From contig CALGTK010000375.1 of the NCBI GenBank assembly GCA_937904325.1, positions 55,034 through 119,033 on the forward strand: DNA of 64,000 bases, in the 5' to 3' direction. The notes below the pieces were generated by a model. The model did no database searches. It was not told the origin of the DNA and saw only the letters and a program-made list of their open reading frames with translations. The DNA comes from an uncultured Planctomyces sp. Its GTDB lineage: Bacteria; Planctomycetota; Planctomycetia; Planctomycetales; Planctomycetaceae. Below are positions 21,591 through 31,127 of this stretch, piece by piece. Numbering within the stretch: the first letter of the stretch is position 1; the number at the start of each line of letters is the position of its first letter. The translations under genes were made by a program, and so were the position numbers.

Positions 21591-22451
21591 ATGTGGATGG
21601 AGAAGGTCAGTGTTTTCTGTTTTCTCGCCAGTTACGTTGTCGCCACGGCGTTTGCGTTTCTGCGATTTCGAGGACAGAGCCGTCTGAACCACGCTCTCAC
21701 GGTTAGTGCATCGGTCGCCGGCCTGTTTGCTCACACGGGTTATCTATTAGTTCGCAGCCGAAACGTCGATTTGCCTCCGCTGATGGCGTCGTCGCACGAC
21801 TGGCTGCTGGTACTCGCATGGGTCGCTGTGCTGATCTATCTGTTTCTAACGATGCTCGATTGGCAGCTGCCGCTCGGAGCGTTCGTACTTCCCGTCGTGC
21901 TGGTTCTGGTAAGCGCTTCACGGTTCGTCAGTCTTGAGCCAAACCAATTGGTCAGTGCTCAGGAGCTCTCAGAGCAAGCGGCACGCGGCTGGGTGATGCT
22001 ACATGTTTCGATGCTGATTTTCGGAATCGCGGGCGTCATCGGTGGTCTGATCCTGGCGACGATGTACCTGATTCAGCATCGCCGTTTGAAACACAAACAG
22101 AGGATGCAGGAAGGCGTTGCTTTGCCGAGTCTTGCTCGACTGGCTCGTTGGAACTGGTGGGCGGTTGTGGTGTCTGTGCCGACGCTCTCACTGGGAATGG
22201 CTGCGGGAGTGCTGCTTGGAATCGCCGCCAAGCGAACGGCGACTCATCTTTCTTTCAGCGATCCTTTGGTGGTCGGTTCGGGCATCGGCTGGGTGGTAAT
22301 GCTGGGTTTTTTCTGCTGGCTGGTTTCGACCAAACGTGCCGCCGCGAAACAGGTTGCCCTGTTAACCGTGTGGGCCTGCGGCTTTCTGTTGCTGACGATC
22401 GTCGGGCTGCAGGTTTTGATGGGAAGCGGCCACAATCTGCTGGCAGGGTAG
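21591..22451 (+). CDS. Cytochrome c assembly (CcsA/HemX-like) membrane protein
   Basis: Eight or so TM segments; GWVMLHVSMLIFGIAGVIGGLILATMYLIQHRRLK pattern. Confidence 0.7.
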   Translation: MWMEKVSVFCFLASYVVATAFAFLRFRGQSRLNHALTVSASVAGLFAHTGYLLVRSRNVDLPPLMASSHDWLLVLAWVAVLIYLFLTMLDWQLPLGAFVLPVVLVLVSASRFVSLEPNQLVSAQELSEQAARGWVMLHVSMLIFGIAGVIGGLILATMYLIQHRRLKHKQRMQEGVALPSLARLARWNWWAVVVSVPTLSLGMAAGVLLGIAAKRTATHLSFSDPLVVGSGIGWVVMLGFFCWLVSTKRAAAKQVALLTVWACGFLLLTIVGLQVLMGSGHNLLAG

Positions 22452-22505
22452 CGCGGCGATACGGGCGGCATAAAGAACTCCGGAACGGAGGCGACGAGAG
22501 CCAGG

Positions 22506-23423
22506 ATGAGCTGCCATTCTCACGGTAATGGTCACTGCAGACATCATGGATACTCGCATTCGATGGCGAATCTAAAGCGTTTGCTGCTGACACTGATTCT
22601 GGCAGCCGGCTATATGGTTGCAGAGATTGTCGGCGGGCTGCTCAGTAACTCGCTGGCGTTGCTTGCCGATGCTGGGCATATGTTTTCGGATGTGGCTTCG
22701 TTGGCGCTGAGCGTTTTTGCGATCTGGATTGCTGCTCGACCAGCGGGTTCGCAACGCACGTTTGGGTACTACCGCGCCGAGATTCTGGCGGCGCTGGTCA
22801 ATGGAGCAACGCTGGTTGCTGTTTCGTTTTTTATCATTTACGAAGCCTGGCACCGATTCAGTGACCCGCCAGAAGTGCAGGGCGGGCTGATGATGTGGAT
22901 CGCCGTCGGCGGACTGATTGTCAACCTGTTCGGACTGGCGGTTCTTCACGGCGGAAAAGATCACAACCTGAATGTCCGCGGTGCGTGGCTGCACGTGATG
23001 TCGGACACGCTGGGAAGTATCGCCGCGATTGTCGCCGGGGTGTTGATTCAGAATTTTGGCTGGTACATCGCCGATCCGATCATCTCAGCAGTCATTTCTG
23101 TGCTGGTTGTTGTTTCTGCGTGGCGGCTGCTTTCCGACTCAGTGTGGGTGCTCATGCAGGCAGCGCCTCCGAATGTCGACGTTCCGGAAATGAAAGCGGC
23201 TTTGATCGAGACACCAGGAGTTGCCGAAGTTCACGACCTCCACGTCTGGACGATCACCAGCGGTATGGACTCGATGTCCTGCCACATCGTTTCCGACGGC
23301 TCGCTGCCGTACGAGCAAGTGTTGCAGAGTGTTCGTGACGTCGTGATCAAGACGTTCTCAATCGACCATGTCACGATTCAGATCGAACCGGAAGGCTTCC
23401 ACGAGCCTGATACGCCCGTGTGA
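22506..23423 (+). CDS. Cation diffusion facilitator (CzcD/ZitB-type) transporter
   Basis: His-rich N-terminus (MSCHSHGNGHCRHHGYSHS), SLALLADAGHMFSDVASL, AWLHVMSDTLGSI. Confidence 0.93.
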   Translation: MSCHSHGNGHCRHHGYSHSMANLKRLLLTLILAAGYMVAEIVGGLLSNSLALLADAGHMFSDVASLALSVFAIWIAARPAGSQRTFGYYRAEILAALVNGATLVAVSFFIIYEAWHRFSDPPEVQGGLMMWIAVGGLIVNLFGLAVLHGGKDHNLNVRGAWLHVMSDTLGSIAAIVAGVLIQNFGWYIADPIISAVISVLVVVSAWRLLSDSVWVLMQAAPPNVDVPEMKAALIETPGVAEVHDLHVWTITSGMDSMSCHIVSDGSLPYEQVLQSVRDVVIKTFSIDHVTIQIEPEGFHEPDTPV

Positions 23424-23514
23424 CGGGTTATTCCAATTACGCAGGGCTTAACCAGAACGCTCGACGAAACCGTTACAGACCTCGCCGTCGTTGGCGTCTG
23501 CGTTTCCCGGTGTA

Positions 23515-23530
23515 ATGACAGTCCTGTCAT
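23515..23530. repeat. Inverted repeat ATGACAG-TC-CTGTCAT
   Basis: Perfect 7-bp palindrome arms upstream of the receiver-protein gene. Confidence 0.7.
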
Positions 23531-23694
23531 AACGGGCTGACGGGAAATCGCCGGTTGACGGTATCAGTGTGGACTAGGTTTCCTTCGTCACCGGGTGATG
23601 TCTGCACGCTTGATAGCAATGATTTGTTGCTCATCAGCAATGACGGTTTGCTCGCGATGGAGATCAGAACAGCGTACAGCTTCAGGAACGTGGA

Positions 23695-25632
23695 TTGATG
23701 TCTGAATCATTGGCGTCACATACTGAGTGGATCCAGCACGCGGTTGCCGCGGCGAAGGCTGGCAATCCGTCTGTTGCAAAAATCCAGCTTCAGAAGGCTG
23801 CTGAAGAGGCACCCGGCGACCCGACCATCTGGCTGTGGATGGGATGGTTGGCTGACTCTCCTGCCAGCGCTGCGCAATGCCTGGAACTGGCCCGGTCCGA
23901 TGGACGGTTCGAGAAGGTGGCGGTCGCTGGCATCGAGTTCACCACAGCTCTGGCAGAATTTCAGCTCGAGCCGCAGCCAGAGTCTGTCACTGAAGAATAC
24001 GATGACCAACCAACCGAAGTCGCTGAACAGGGTAGTCCGCAATTAGATCCCGTTGAAGCTGTTGAAGAAGTGGTCGCTGCTGTCGAGTCTTTGCAGCAGG
24101 AAGACGCTCTTGAATCGAAAGTGGTTGGGGTCGAAGAGCTACCGACCGAAAAAGTTGCGGAAGAATCAGTTGAGTCGCCTTCTGATTCGGCACCTGCTTG
24201 CGACGGTCTGGAACCTGTTTGCGACAATGTGCCGCCAGAACCGCCAGCGGTTTCTGTGCATCATGGGATGACAGGCGAATCCAGTGACTCTGTTTCCAGG
24301 AATGAAGAGACAGTCAAAGAACAGCATCCTTCGACGCCGTCTGGCGAAGACGTCGAAGCTGAATTGATGCAATCCGCCAATGAGCTGTGTCAGGTTGCTG
24401 ACGATACAACTAACTCGTCTGTTCCTTGGTCGGCATCAACCGTGCCAGTTTTGGAAGAAGCGGCTGACGAACCGCAGGTTGATCAACAACTCTGGCAACC
24501 TGAGAGTGAAGAAGTCGCCCTGGCACCAATCACTAATGAATCAGATCAGCATGCCGAAGAGCCGACTGTTTCAGCTGTTGAGGAGTTGCCAGAACTCATT
24601 GCCGATGAGTCCGAAGACGACTTTTCCTTCGCAACTGATGACGATGCAGAATTCGGGACTGCTGTTCCTCGCGGTGTACAACCATGGTCAAGCATCGAAC
24701 ATCCTCCGGATGTTGACGATCAATGGTTGGAGCAACGGGCTGCAGGCTCGCCAAAAGCTCCGGTCTGGCGGAAAGCTCAGTCGGACTGGTTCAGTGTCGA
24801 TGCTCCATTCGAACCTGAATCAAACGACCTTCGTTCTTCGGCAGCTCCAGGATGTTCGTCAGCAGTCGAATCGACTCCGATTCACCAGAATTCTGGACTG
24901 ATCATTGAGCATCAGCCGTCATCGACAGAGAGTCCTGCAGTCGCGAGTGCTGGTTCCATTCCGGCTTCTGACCCAACATCTCAACCAATCGTTCCTGGAG
25001 TAACCGCAAGCGATGTCTGGCAGACGGCTGCCATCGAGAAATCAGATCTAACTGCGGGTTCGGCCCCACAGGGACCGGCTTATCAGCCAGCGACCGTGCC
25101 GCCGCAGTCTCGATCGAATCCAGAAACGGGGGCACTGGCGGGAGCGGCACCACAGCCGCCTGTCGTCACTTCCGTGCCTGCTCCGAACAACATATTTGCT
25201 GCCGACACCGGCATCGATCAATCTTCAGAAAGCGGATATGTTCACGCGACATCACTGGATCAGAAAACTGTGCTGGTCGTCGATGACAGCCCGACCGTCA
25301 GAAAACTCGTCTCTATTACGTTGGAAAAACGAGGCTACAGGGTCGTGTCCGCGTTCGACGGCGTGGCAGCCATAAAAGAGATCGCCGCTCACAATCCGTC
25401 GTTGATTCTGATGGACGTCAACATGCCTCGGCTTGACGGATACCAGTTGTGCAAGCTGGTCAAGAAACATGAAACCACTCGAGACATCCCCGTATTGATG
25501 CTCACGGGCAAGGATGGCATGTTTGATCGCCTGCGAGGTCGGCTGGTTGGTTGTGCGGGAAGCATCGCCAAACCATTCTCGCCGGAAGAACTGTTGAAAT
25601 TTGTTGAGCAAAACATTGTGCAGACAAAGTAG
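23695..25632 (+). CDS. Response regulator with N-terminal TPR-like segment, long acidic linker and C-terminal receiver domain
   Basis: C-terminal KTVLVVDDSPTVRKLVSITLEKRGY...LILMDVNMPRLDGYQL...VLMLTGKDG...AKPFSPEEL; N-terminal AKAGNPSVAKIQLQKAAEEAPGDPTIWLWMGWLADSPASAAQCLELA. Confidence 0.9.
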   Translation: MMSESLASHTEWIQHAVAAAKAGNPSVAKIQLQKAAEEAPGDPTIWLWMGWLADSPASAAQCLELARSDGRFEKVAVAGIEFTTALAEFQLEPQPESVTEEYDDQPTEVAEQGSPQLDPVEAVEEVVAAVESLQQEDALESKVVGVEELPTEKVAEESVESPSDSAPACDGLEPVCDNVPPEPPAVSVHHGMTGESSDSVSRNEETVKEQHPSTPSGEDVEAELMQSANELCQVADDTTNSSVPWSASTVPVLEEAADEPQVDQQLWQPESEEVALAPITNESDQHAEEPTVSAVEELPELIADESEDDFSFATDDDAEFGTAVPRGVQPWSSIEHPPDVDDQWLEQRAAGSPKAPVWRKAQSDWFSVDAPFEPESNDLRSSAAPGCSSAVESTPIHQNSGLIIEHQPSSTESPAVASAGSIPASDPTSQPIVPGVTASDVWQTAAIEKSDLTAGSAPQGPAYQPATVPPQSRSNPETGALAGAAPQPPVVTSVPAPNNIFAADTGIDQSSESGYVHATSLDQKTVLVVDDSPTVRKLVSITLEKRGYRVVSAFDGVAAIKEIAAHNPSLILMDVNMPRLDGYQLCKLVKKHETTRDIPVLMLTGKDGMFDRLRGRLVGCAGSIAKPFSPEELLKFVEQNIVQTK

Positions 25633-25645
25633 TAATCGTCGGCCG

Positions 25646-25662
25646 CATGACAGGATGTCATG
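25646..25662. repeat. Inverted repeat CATGACA-GGA-TGTCATG
   Basis: Perfect 7-bp arms just downstream of the receiver-protein stop; shares ATGACA/TGTCAT with 23515..23530. Confidence 0.7.
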
Positions 25663-25705
25663 TGAGGCGTGATTAAGCGGGCCCCTGAAAGTTGAAGTCG
25701 ATACG

Positions 25706-26215
25706 ATGGACCTTCAAAAATTCAGCGAACAACTCGACAGATACCGCGGAACCGATCCCGCCGTTCGCGATCAACGTCTGGAGCATGACTGTCTGATCCT
25801 GCTCAGTCGAATGCAGTTGCTGCTTGAGAAAATTGGCTCCAAATCTTCGCAGCAAGACATGAAAGCGACGGTCGAAGCGGGCAAATCTCTGCTGGTCGAA
25901 CTACTCGAATTTGTGATCGTTCGTTTCGGTGATAAGGCCGTTGCCAGTGATCTCGAAAATATCTGTATGCTTCGCGATTCGATGCGCGATCTGCAGAAAC
26001 TGATCGGCCGAACGTTCTGGGCCAACCTGTTTCGCACGGAGTCGTCCCACAACGACTCTCGCTTCCAGTTATATCGTCAAATCGGTCTCCATTTTGCCGA
26101 CGTTCTGAAAGACCTGATGTCCGTTGTCGACGGCCATTTCAACAGCCCGCAAAAGACTGCAGACTGGCAATCCAGCTCGCGAGTGCTCATTGAAGACTTC
26201 CGACAACGCTGGTAA
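25706..26215 (+). CDS. Helical hypothetical protein
   Basis: 169-aa ORF with helix-rich composition, same strand and 73 nt after the receiver protein. Confidence 0.65.
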   Translation: MDLQKFSEQLDRYRGTDPAVRDQRLEHDCLILLSRMQLLLEKIGSKSSQQDMKATVEAGKSLLVELLEFVIVRFGDKAVASDLENICMLRDSMRDLQKLIGRTFWANLFRTESSHNDSRFQLYRQIGLHFADVLKDLMSVVDGHFNSPQKTADWQSSSRVLIEDFRQRW

Positions 26216-26375
26216 CGCGGCCGGAATGCTTCTGCCGAAGCGGCCCTTGACGGTCTTCGCCCTTGACGTTCTCGTCTGTTCGGCGAAACTCAGTGGGGTC
26301 TGGTAATGATCCTGATACTTTAGTCGGTCATTGCTCTTCGTTTTTCACCACGCAGCCTTTGCGCTGGAGCACTTT

Positions 26376-29300
26376 ATGTTTTCGATCGGACGGAGCCCGA
26401 TCCTGAAATGTCACATACTCACTCGCTGCGCAACGTGCCTGATCATTGCGTCAGCTCCGGCTGTGAATGCGCAGTCCGCTCAGCCTCCAGAGTACCCTCA
26501 GCCTCCAGCCAAAGCGTCAACGCCTCCCAGCACAAAGCCAACTGCTGTTCCGCGGACGATTGCTGTTCCTCTCGCGACGACGAAGCCAGTTGCTCGAGCC
26601 ATCGATACTCGTTGGATTGCCCCTCCTGGATACGTCACGGACCGACAGTTAGTGATGCGGCTGACTCGGTTTCAAGGCGCTGTTCAGGGGCCGTGGCCTG
26701 CGGATTTCAACTGGAATGAAATGCTGCAGCAGGCTCATTCAGGAATCCTCGCCGCGTCAGAAGACACACTCGTTATTGCAATGCCCGACGGGGTGACTGG
26801 AGAAATGTCGCGATTGCCGTACGGAGTCCGTCTTCCGCCGCTTCGGAGCCTCAAGGGCGTCGCGGAAGAAATTATCGCTGACCTGCCGCAAGTCGGTCGC
26901 GAAGCATGGCACCGCGTGATTTCAAATCGTGCGGATGCTGAATACAGCGAAGCGGTTCGTACTGCCAACTGGGCGACGATCAGCAGAATCGCCAGCCAGG
27001 ATGTTCACACGCCCGCGGGCTACGCCGCTGTCGACCTGTTGGGTAATCGGCATCTGGATCAGAATCGACCGCTGGCTGCCATTCGGCAGTTTTATCGATT
27101 GCTGAAGTCAGAGGTCGCTCGGGAAAGTCGAGAACCGAGTCTTTCCGTCCGGACCGCAGTCGCGTGGAGCAATCTCGGACGACCTGGTCAGGCCAGACTT
27201 GCGTTAATCGACCTTTCGCGGTGGCTGAGTAAGCATCCGCAGGTCGCATCCAGTCTTCCGGGCGACTTCATCGCTGATACAACAGTCTGGATGCGTAATC
27301 ATCGGTTATCAGAAAACGCCCCGATTGATTATGAAATCGGCGATCGATTTGCGTCGGCGGGGCTATTGCCGAACGCTTCAAAATCGGCTTTCAGTCCTGA
27401 TGCCCCGGTGCTCTGGGAGTCGCGAACGTCTGGCTTCAATACATCTGTCACTGACTCGATTACAGATGATGATCGAGCGAAATTTCTGCGGCGAATTGAC
27501 GAAGAGGATTTCAATGCGGAAGACCCTTTTCCTGAGTCGGAGACAGAAACGGCCGCCCTTGTCGAAGTCGGACTGGCTCATCTGGCCCAGCGCGATTTGC
27601 GGCGAAAAACGAAGGCATTGCCGGCGACTGAGCCCATCCTTGCGAATGGGCATGCCGTATTCCGAACGCTCAACCGAATTCGCTCAGTTGACCTGAAGAC
27701 AGGCTCTCTCCGATGGGAATCTTTCCTTGCAGACTCCGCATTTGCTGAGCAGTTTGATCTGCAGCGAGCCGATCGGTCCGTCAACGTCCCACAGGAATCA
27801 AATGACATCACCAGTCCGCTGAACAGCCGACAGTCCGCCGTCATTTATGTCAAGAGCCGGTTGGATCGAACGAGCGGAACACTCAGTACCGATGGCAAAG
27901 TATTATTCGCTCTCGAAGAAGGTGGTGTTACAGCGAAGGCAACCTCTTATCAGCAGCCGGGAGTTCGGCAATCGGCGCCACGAAGCTGGAATCGACTTTG
28001 TGGAATTGATCTGGAAAACGGAATTCTGCAATGGCAGCTTGGTGGTCCCGAAGGTGAACACGAGCTTCCGGCAGCGGGCATGTTTTTCCTGGGCGTTCCG
28101 ACCGTCGTGGATGACTCGATTTACGTTCTTGGCGAACAGTCCGGATCGATTCGGCTGCTCTGTCTGGATCCGTTGACGGGGAAGGTCAAGTGGACTCAAC
28201 CCGTTGCAACAGCCAGCGCAGCGATCACCCAGGAAGGTCTACGGCGTATCGGCGGCATCAGTCCTCGAATCGCCGAAGGATTAATCATCTGCCCGACGGT
28301 TTGTGGCCTGGTCGTGGCATTTGATCCTGAACTTCAGCGTCTCGCATGGACAAGCAACTATCGCACAACGATGACCGCACGACCGATACCGCGACGTATG
28401 TTCCGCGGACCGGCGCCAGTCAACATGCACCATGTCGATTCACTGGATCGTTGGCGTCACGATGCAAGTTTTGTGACCGCGGGGCAGATTGTCATGTCGC
28501 CACTGGATTCACCGGAGCTGATCTGTGTGGATGCCGTGTCAGGGGACAGGATGTGGTCACAGCCGCGTGGCCAGGGATTATTCGTTGGCGCGGCGTTCGG
28601 AAATCAGGTCATCGTTGTGGATGATTCCGCCGTTCGTTCACTGAGTCTGAAGGATGGATCACTGAGCTGGGCAGTCCAACTGAACCAGAGAATCCCGACG
28701 GGCCGAGGTCTCCGAATCGGGCCCTTGTTTCACCTTCCTGTTGCGACCGTTGTCATGACGGAATCGACGACGAACCACGAAATCAGTGACGATCCCGCGA
28801 GTGACCAGGCGATCGAACACAATGGAAGACTGGTCACGATTGATCTTCGAACAGGCCGATTACTGGCTGAGTCCAGAACACCCGATGGTCAGCCACTGGG
28901 AAACCTGGTGGCCCACGAAGGGCAGCTTCTTTCTCAAAGATTTGACTCAGTCGTGGCGATGGAATCGTTGGCCGTCGTTGAGTCGACTCTGGCAAAACAG
29001 CTTAAGCTGAAGCCCGGCGATTCCAGCGTGCTGGAAAGTCGAGCGCGAATTCGACTGCATGAAGGAAGGCTTGAGGAAGGGCTGAGCGATTTGCAGTCGG
29101 CAGTACAGGACATAAAGGCAAGGACAGCGTTAGACCTGCTCGTTGAGCAGTCGCTTGAGCAATTGCGGCATGGTCAGGAACTGGTTGGTGAGACGAGGCA
29201 GGTTCTCGCCGATGCTGATTTGAGTGCAGTGCAACGTAACGCTCTGGATGCTGTTCGTGCCGAGCGTTTGCTGGCTGCAGGCAAGCATGTTGCTGCTTTC

Positions 29301-31124
29301 GACCTGCTCCTCGATTCGCCGAGAGTGGATGCGAAAACGGGTAAACCGTTCATCGTCTATGCGGACCCGCTGGCAATTTCGTCGGATGCCTGGGTCGCTG
29401 CTCAGCTTCAGGCCGCGTATGAGCAAGCTTCCTCGCGACGTCTCGGACTGGGCCATGTCGCCTCGCTGGATGAACGGGTTCGCAAACGTTTGGAGCAGGC
29501 GAAAGCTCAATCCGACCCGGAAGCATTGCGTGAATGGTTAGAGTTGTTTTCCTGGCACCAGCTTTTCGCAGAAACCGCTATCACATTGACGGAGCGACTC
29601 GATGTAGAAAACGACGCTTTCGAATTTAACTCGCTGTTGACGAGACTTTCTGTTCACTCGGACCCCGCGGTCGCCACCGCGGCCCGCAAGCGTCTTGCAA
29701 AACCAAACTTCACTGTTGCGTGGCCGGAAAACGTTCCACGTGTCAGGACTGCAAGTCATAAGCTTAGTGTAGATCGCAGAGTGCTTGTCGACGTCTCCGG
29801 CAACCGAAGCGCGGCCATCCGCGGCTTCGAATTCGAGCTAAGCCTTAACGGGGTAACAGCGCTGTCTCCGTCAGGAAAACCGCTCTGGACGCTGCAGGAA
29901 GAACAACTCGGCAGTGATCCATTACTGACGACAAGTCGGCACAACAGCAGCCGGTTTTTCAGCAACGGTCATCTGCTGGTCATGTTGACCGGCACGGAAT
30001 TCTCAGTGTTCGACATTCGAGAATCAACTCCGCAGCGGCTGTGGTTCAAGCGGTTTATCAGTCGAGAAGCCGAAGGGTTTCTTCAGATGCGGCAGACGCA
30101 TCCGCTCGGTAATCCGATTTTAGTTTCGGGAAGTACGCCGGTCGGTTCCGTGGACTTTCTGACTTCTCACAGTCTCGTGTACCGCACTGGTTCGACGCTC
30201 CGCGTGGCCGACGCCTTGTCCGGCAAGACGATCTGGGCGAGAGATAATATTCGCCCAGACGCCATTGTTGTCGGTGACGAATTCGCGTTGTCCGTCGTGC
30301 ATGTGCGAAGTGCTCATTGCCAGTTATTCGACATTCGCACGGGCCGGCTGATTGGTGAGCATTTCGATATACCACTAAATGGAATTTTGACAACTTTCGG
30401 TACAGATCTGATAGTCAGACAAAACCGCGGTGCGACGCATACCATTAGCCGGATCGATATGTATTCCGGGAAGCCAACATGGGAATTCGAATTCCCGGAC
30501 AACGGTTCCATTCGAGCGACCCGTGAAAGGGGGCTCGTAGAGTTTCACCCGGACGGAAAAGTACTTGTCCGAGATCAGTTGACCGGCAAAGTAATCATCA
30601 AAACGCAAGTAGAAAAGCAGGTCGTTCCCGGACGATTCTTCCTGCACGAAACTCCGACCGAGTACGTTCTGTTTTCGGCGACCCCGCAACGCACATTTCA
30701 ATCACGGATCGGAGCATTGCCCCAGCAACTGCAGGGGACTCCTCAGCACAAAGTGGAAGGCCTCGCTTACGGGATTGACCGCACAACCGGAAAGCTTCTT
30801 TGGTCGGTTGATATCGAGCCTCAGTATTTTGCAGCAAAGCAGCCATCGCAGTTACCGTTTGTCGTTCTTGCCTGCCGGTCGAATTCCGATCGTGTGAATG
30901 GTCAACTTTCGCGTCCGGCGCCGAAGTATCCGATGAGAGTTCTTGATACTCGAACAGGGCACACAATCTTCGCCACAGATGGCGAAACCGACGGAGAAAA
31001 CGTGATCCGATATCTCAGCACGGGAGACGTAGATAAAAAACAGGCGTCCATAATATTTGGAAAAGCAGTTATTCACTTTGACTATTCAGGAAAGCCACAA
31101 GCCACGGCACCATCACAGGATTGA
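26376..31124 (+). CDS. Very large exported PQQ-binding-like beta-propeller protein (about 1580 aa; the track ORF starts at 26331)
   Basis: Signal peptide; repeated PQQ-like blades LTGKVKWTQPV, AVSGDRMWSQPRGQG, LKDGSLSWAV, DRTTGKLLWSVDIEP, ALSGKTIWARDN. Confidence 0.82.
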   Translation: MFSIGRSPILKCHILTRCATCLIIASAPAVNAQSAQPPEYPQPPAKASTPPSTKPTAVPRTIAVPLATTKPVARAIDTRWIAPPGYVTDRQLVMRLTRFQGAVQGPWPADFNWNEMLQQAHSGILAASEDTLVIAMPDGVTGEMSRLPYGVRLPPLRSLKGVAEEIIADLPQVGREAWHRVISNRADAEYSEAVRTANWATISRIASQDVHTPAGYAAVDLLGNRHLDQNRPLAAIRQFYRLLKSEVARESREPSLSVRTAVAWSNLGRPGQARLALIDLSRWLSKHPQVASSLPGDFIADTTVWMRNHRLSENAPIDYEIGDRFASAGLLPNASKSAFSPDAPVLWESRTSGFNTSVTDSITDDDRAKFLRRIDEEDFNAEDPFPESETETAALVEVGLAHLAQRDLRRKTKALPATEPILANGHAVFRTLNRIRSVDLKTGSLRWESFLADSAFAEQFDLQRADRSVNVPQESNDITSPLNSRQSAVIYVKSRLDRTSGTLSTDGKVLFALEEGGVTAKATSYQQPGVRQSAPRSWNRLCGIDLENGILQWQLGGPEGEHELPAAGMFFLGVPTVVDDSIYVLGEQSGSIRLLCLDPLTGKVKWTQPVATASAAITQEGLRRIGGISPRIAEGLIICPTVCGLVVAFDPELQRLAWTSNYRTTMTARPIPRRMFRGPAPVNMHHVDSLDRWRHDASFVTAGQIVMSPLDSPELICVDAVSGDRMWSQPRGQGLFVGAAFGNQVIVVDDSAVRSLSLKDGSLSWAVQLNQRIPTGRGLRIGPLFHLPVATVVMTESTTNHEISDDPASDQAIEHNGRLVTIDLRTGRLLAESRTPDGQPLGNLVAHEGQLLSQRFDSVVAMESLAVVESTLAKQLKLKPGDSSVLESRARIRLHEGRLEEGLSDLQSAVQDIKARTALDLLVEQSLEQLRHGQELVGETRQVLADADLSAVQRNALDAVRAERLLAAGKHVAAFDLLLDSPRVDAKTGKPFIVYADPLAISSDAWVAAQLQAAYEQASSRRLGLGHVASLDERVRKRLEQAKAQSDPEALREWLELFSWHQLFAETAITLTERLDVENDAFEFNSLLTRLSVHSDPAVATAARKRLAKPNFTVAWPENVPRVRTASHKLSVDRRVLVDVSGNRSAAIRGFEFELSLNGVTALSPSGKPLWTLQEEQLGSDPLLTTSRHNSSRFFSNGHLLVMLTGTEFSVFDIRESTPQRLWFKRFISREAEGFLQMRQTHPLGNPILVSGSTPVGSVDFLTSHSLVYRTGSTLRVADALSGKTIWARDNIRPDAIVVGDEFALSVVHVRSAHCQLFDIRTGRLIGEHFDIPLNGILTTFGTDLIVRQNRGATHTISRIDMYSGKPTWEFEFPDNGSIRATRERGLVEFHPDGKVLVRDQLTGKVIIKTQVEKQVVPGRFFLHETPTEYVLFSATPQRTFQSRIGALPQQLQGTPQHKVEGLAYGIDRTTGKLLWSVDIEPQYFAAKQPSQLPFVVLACRSNSDRVNGQLSRPAPKYPMRVLDTRTGHTIFATDGETDGENVIRYLSTGDVDKKQASIIFGKAVIHFDYSGKPQATAPSQD

Positions 31125-31127
31125 CTA

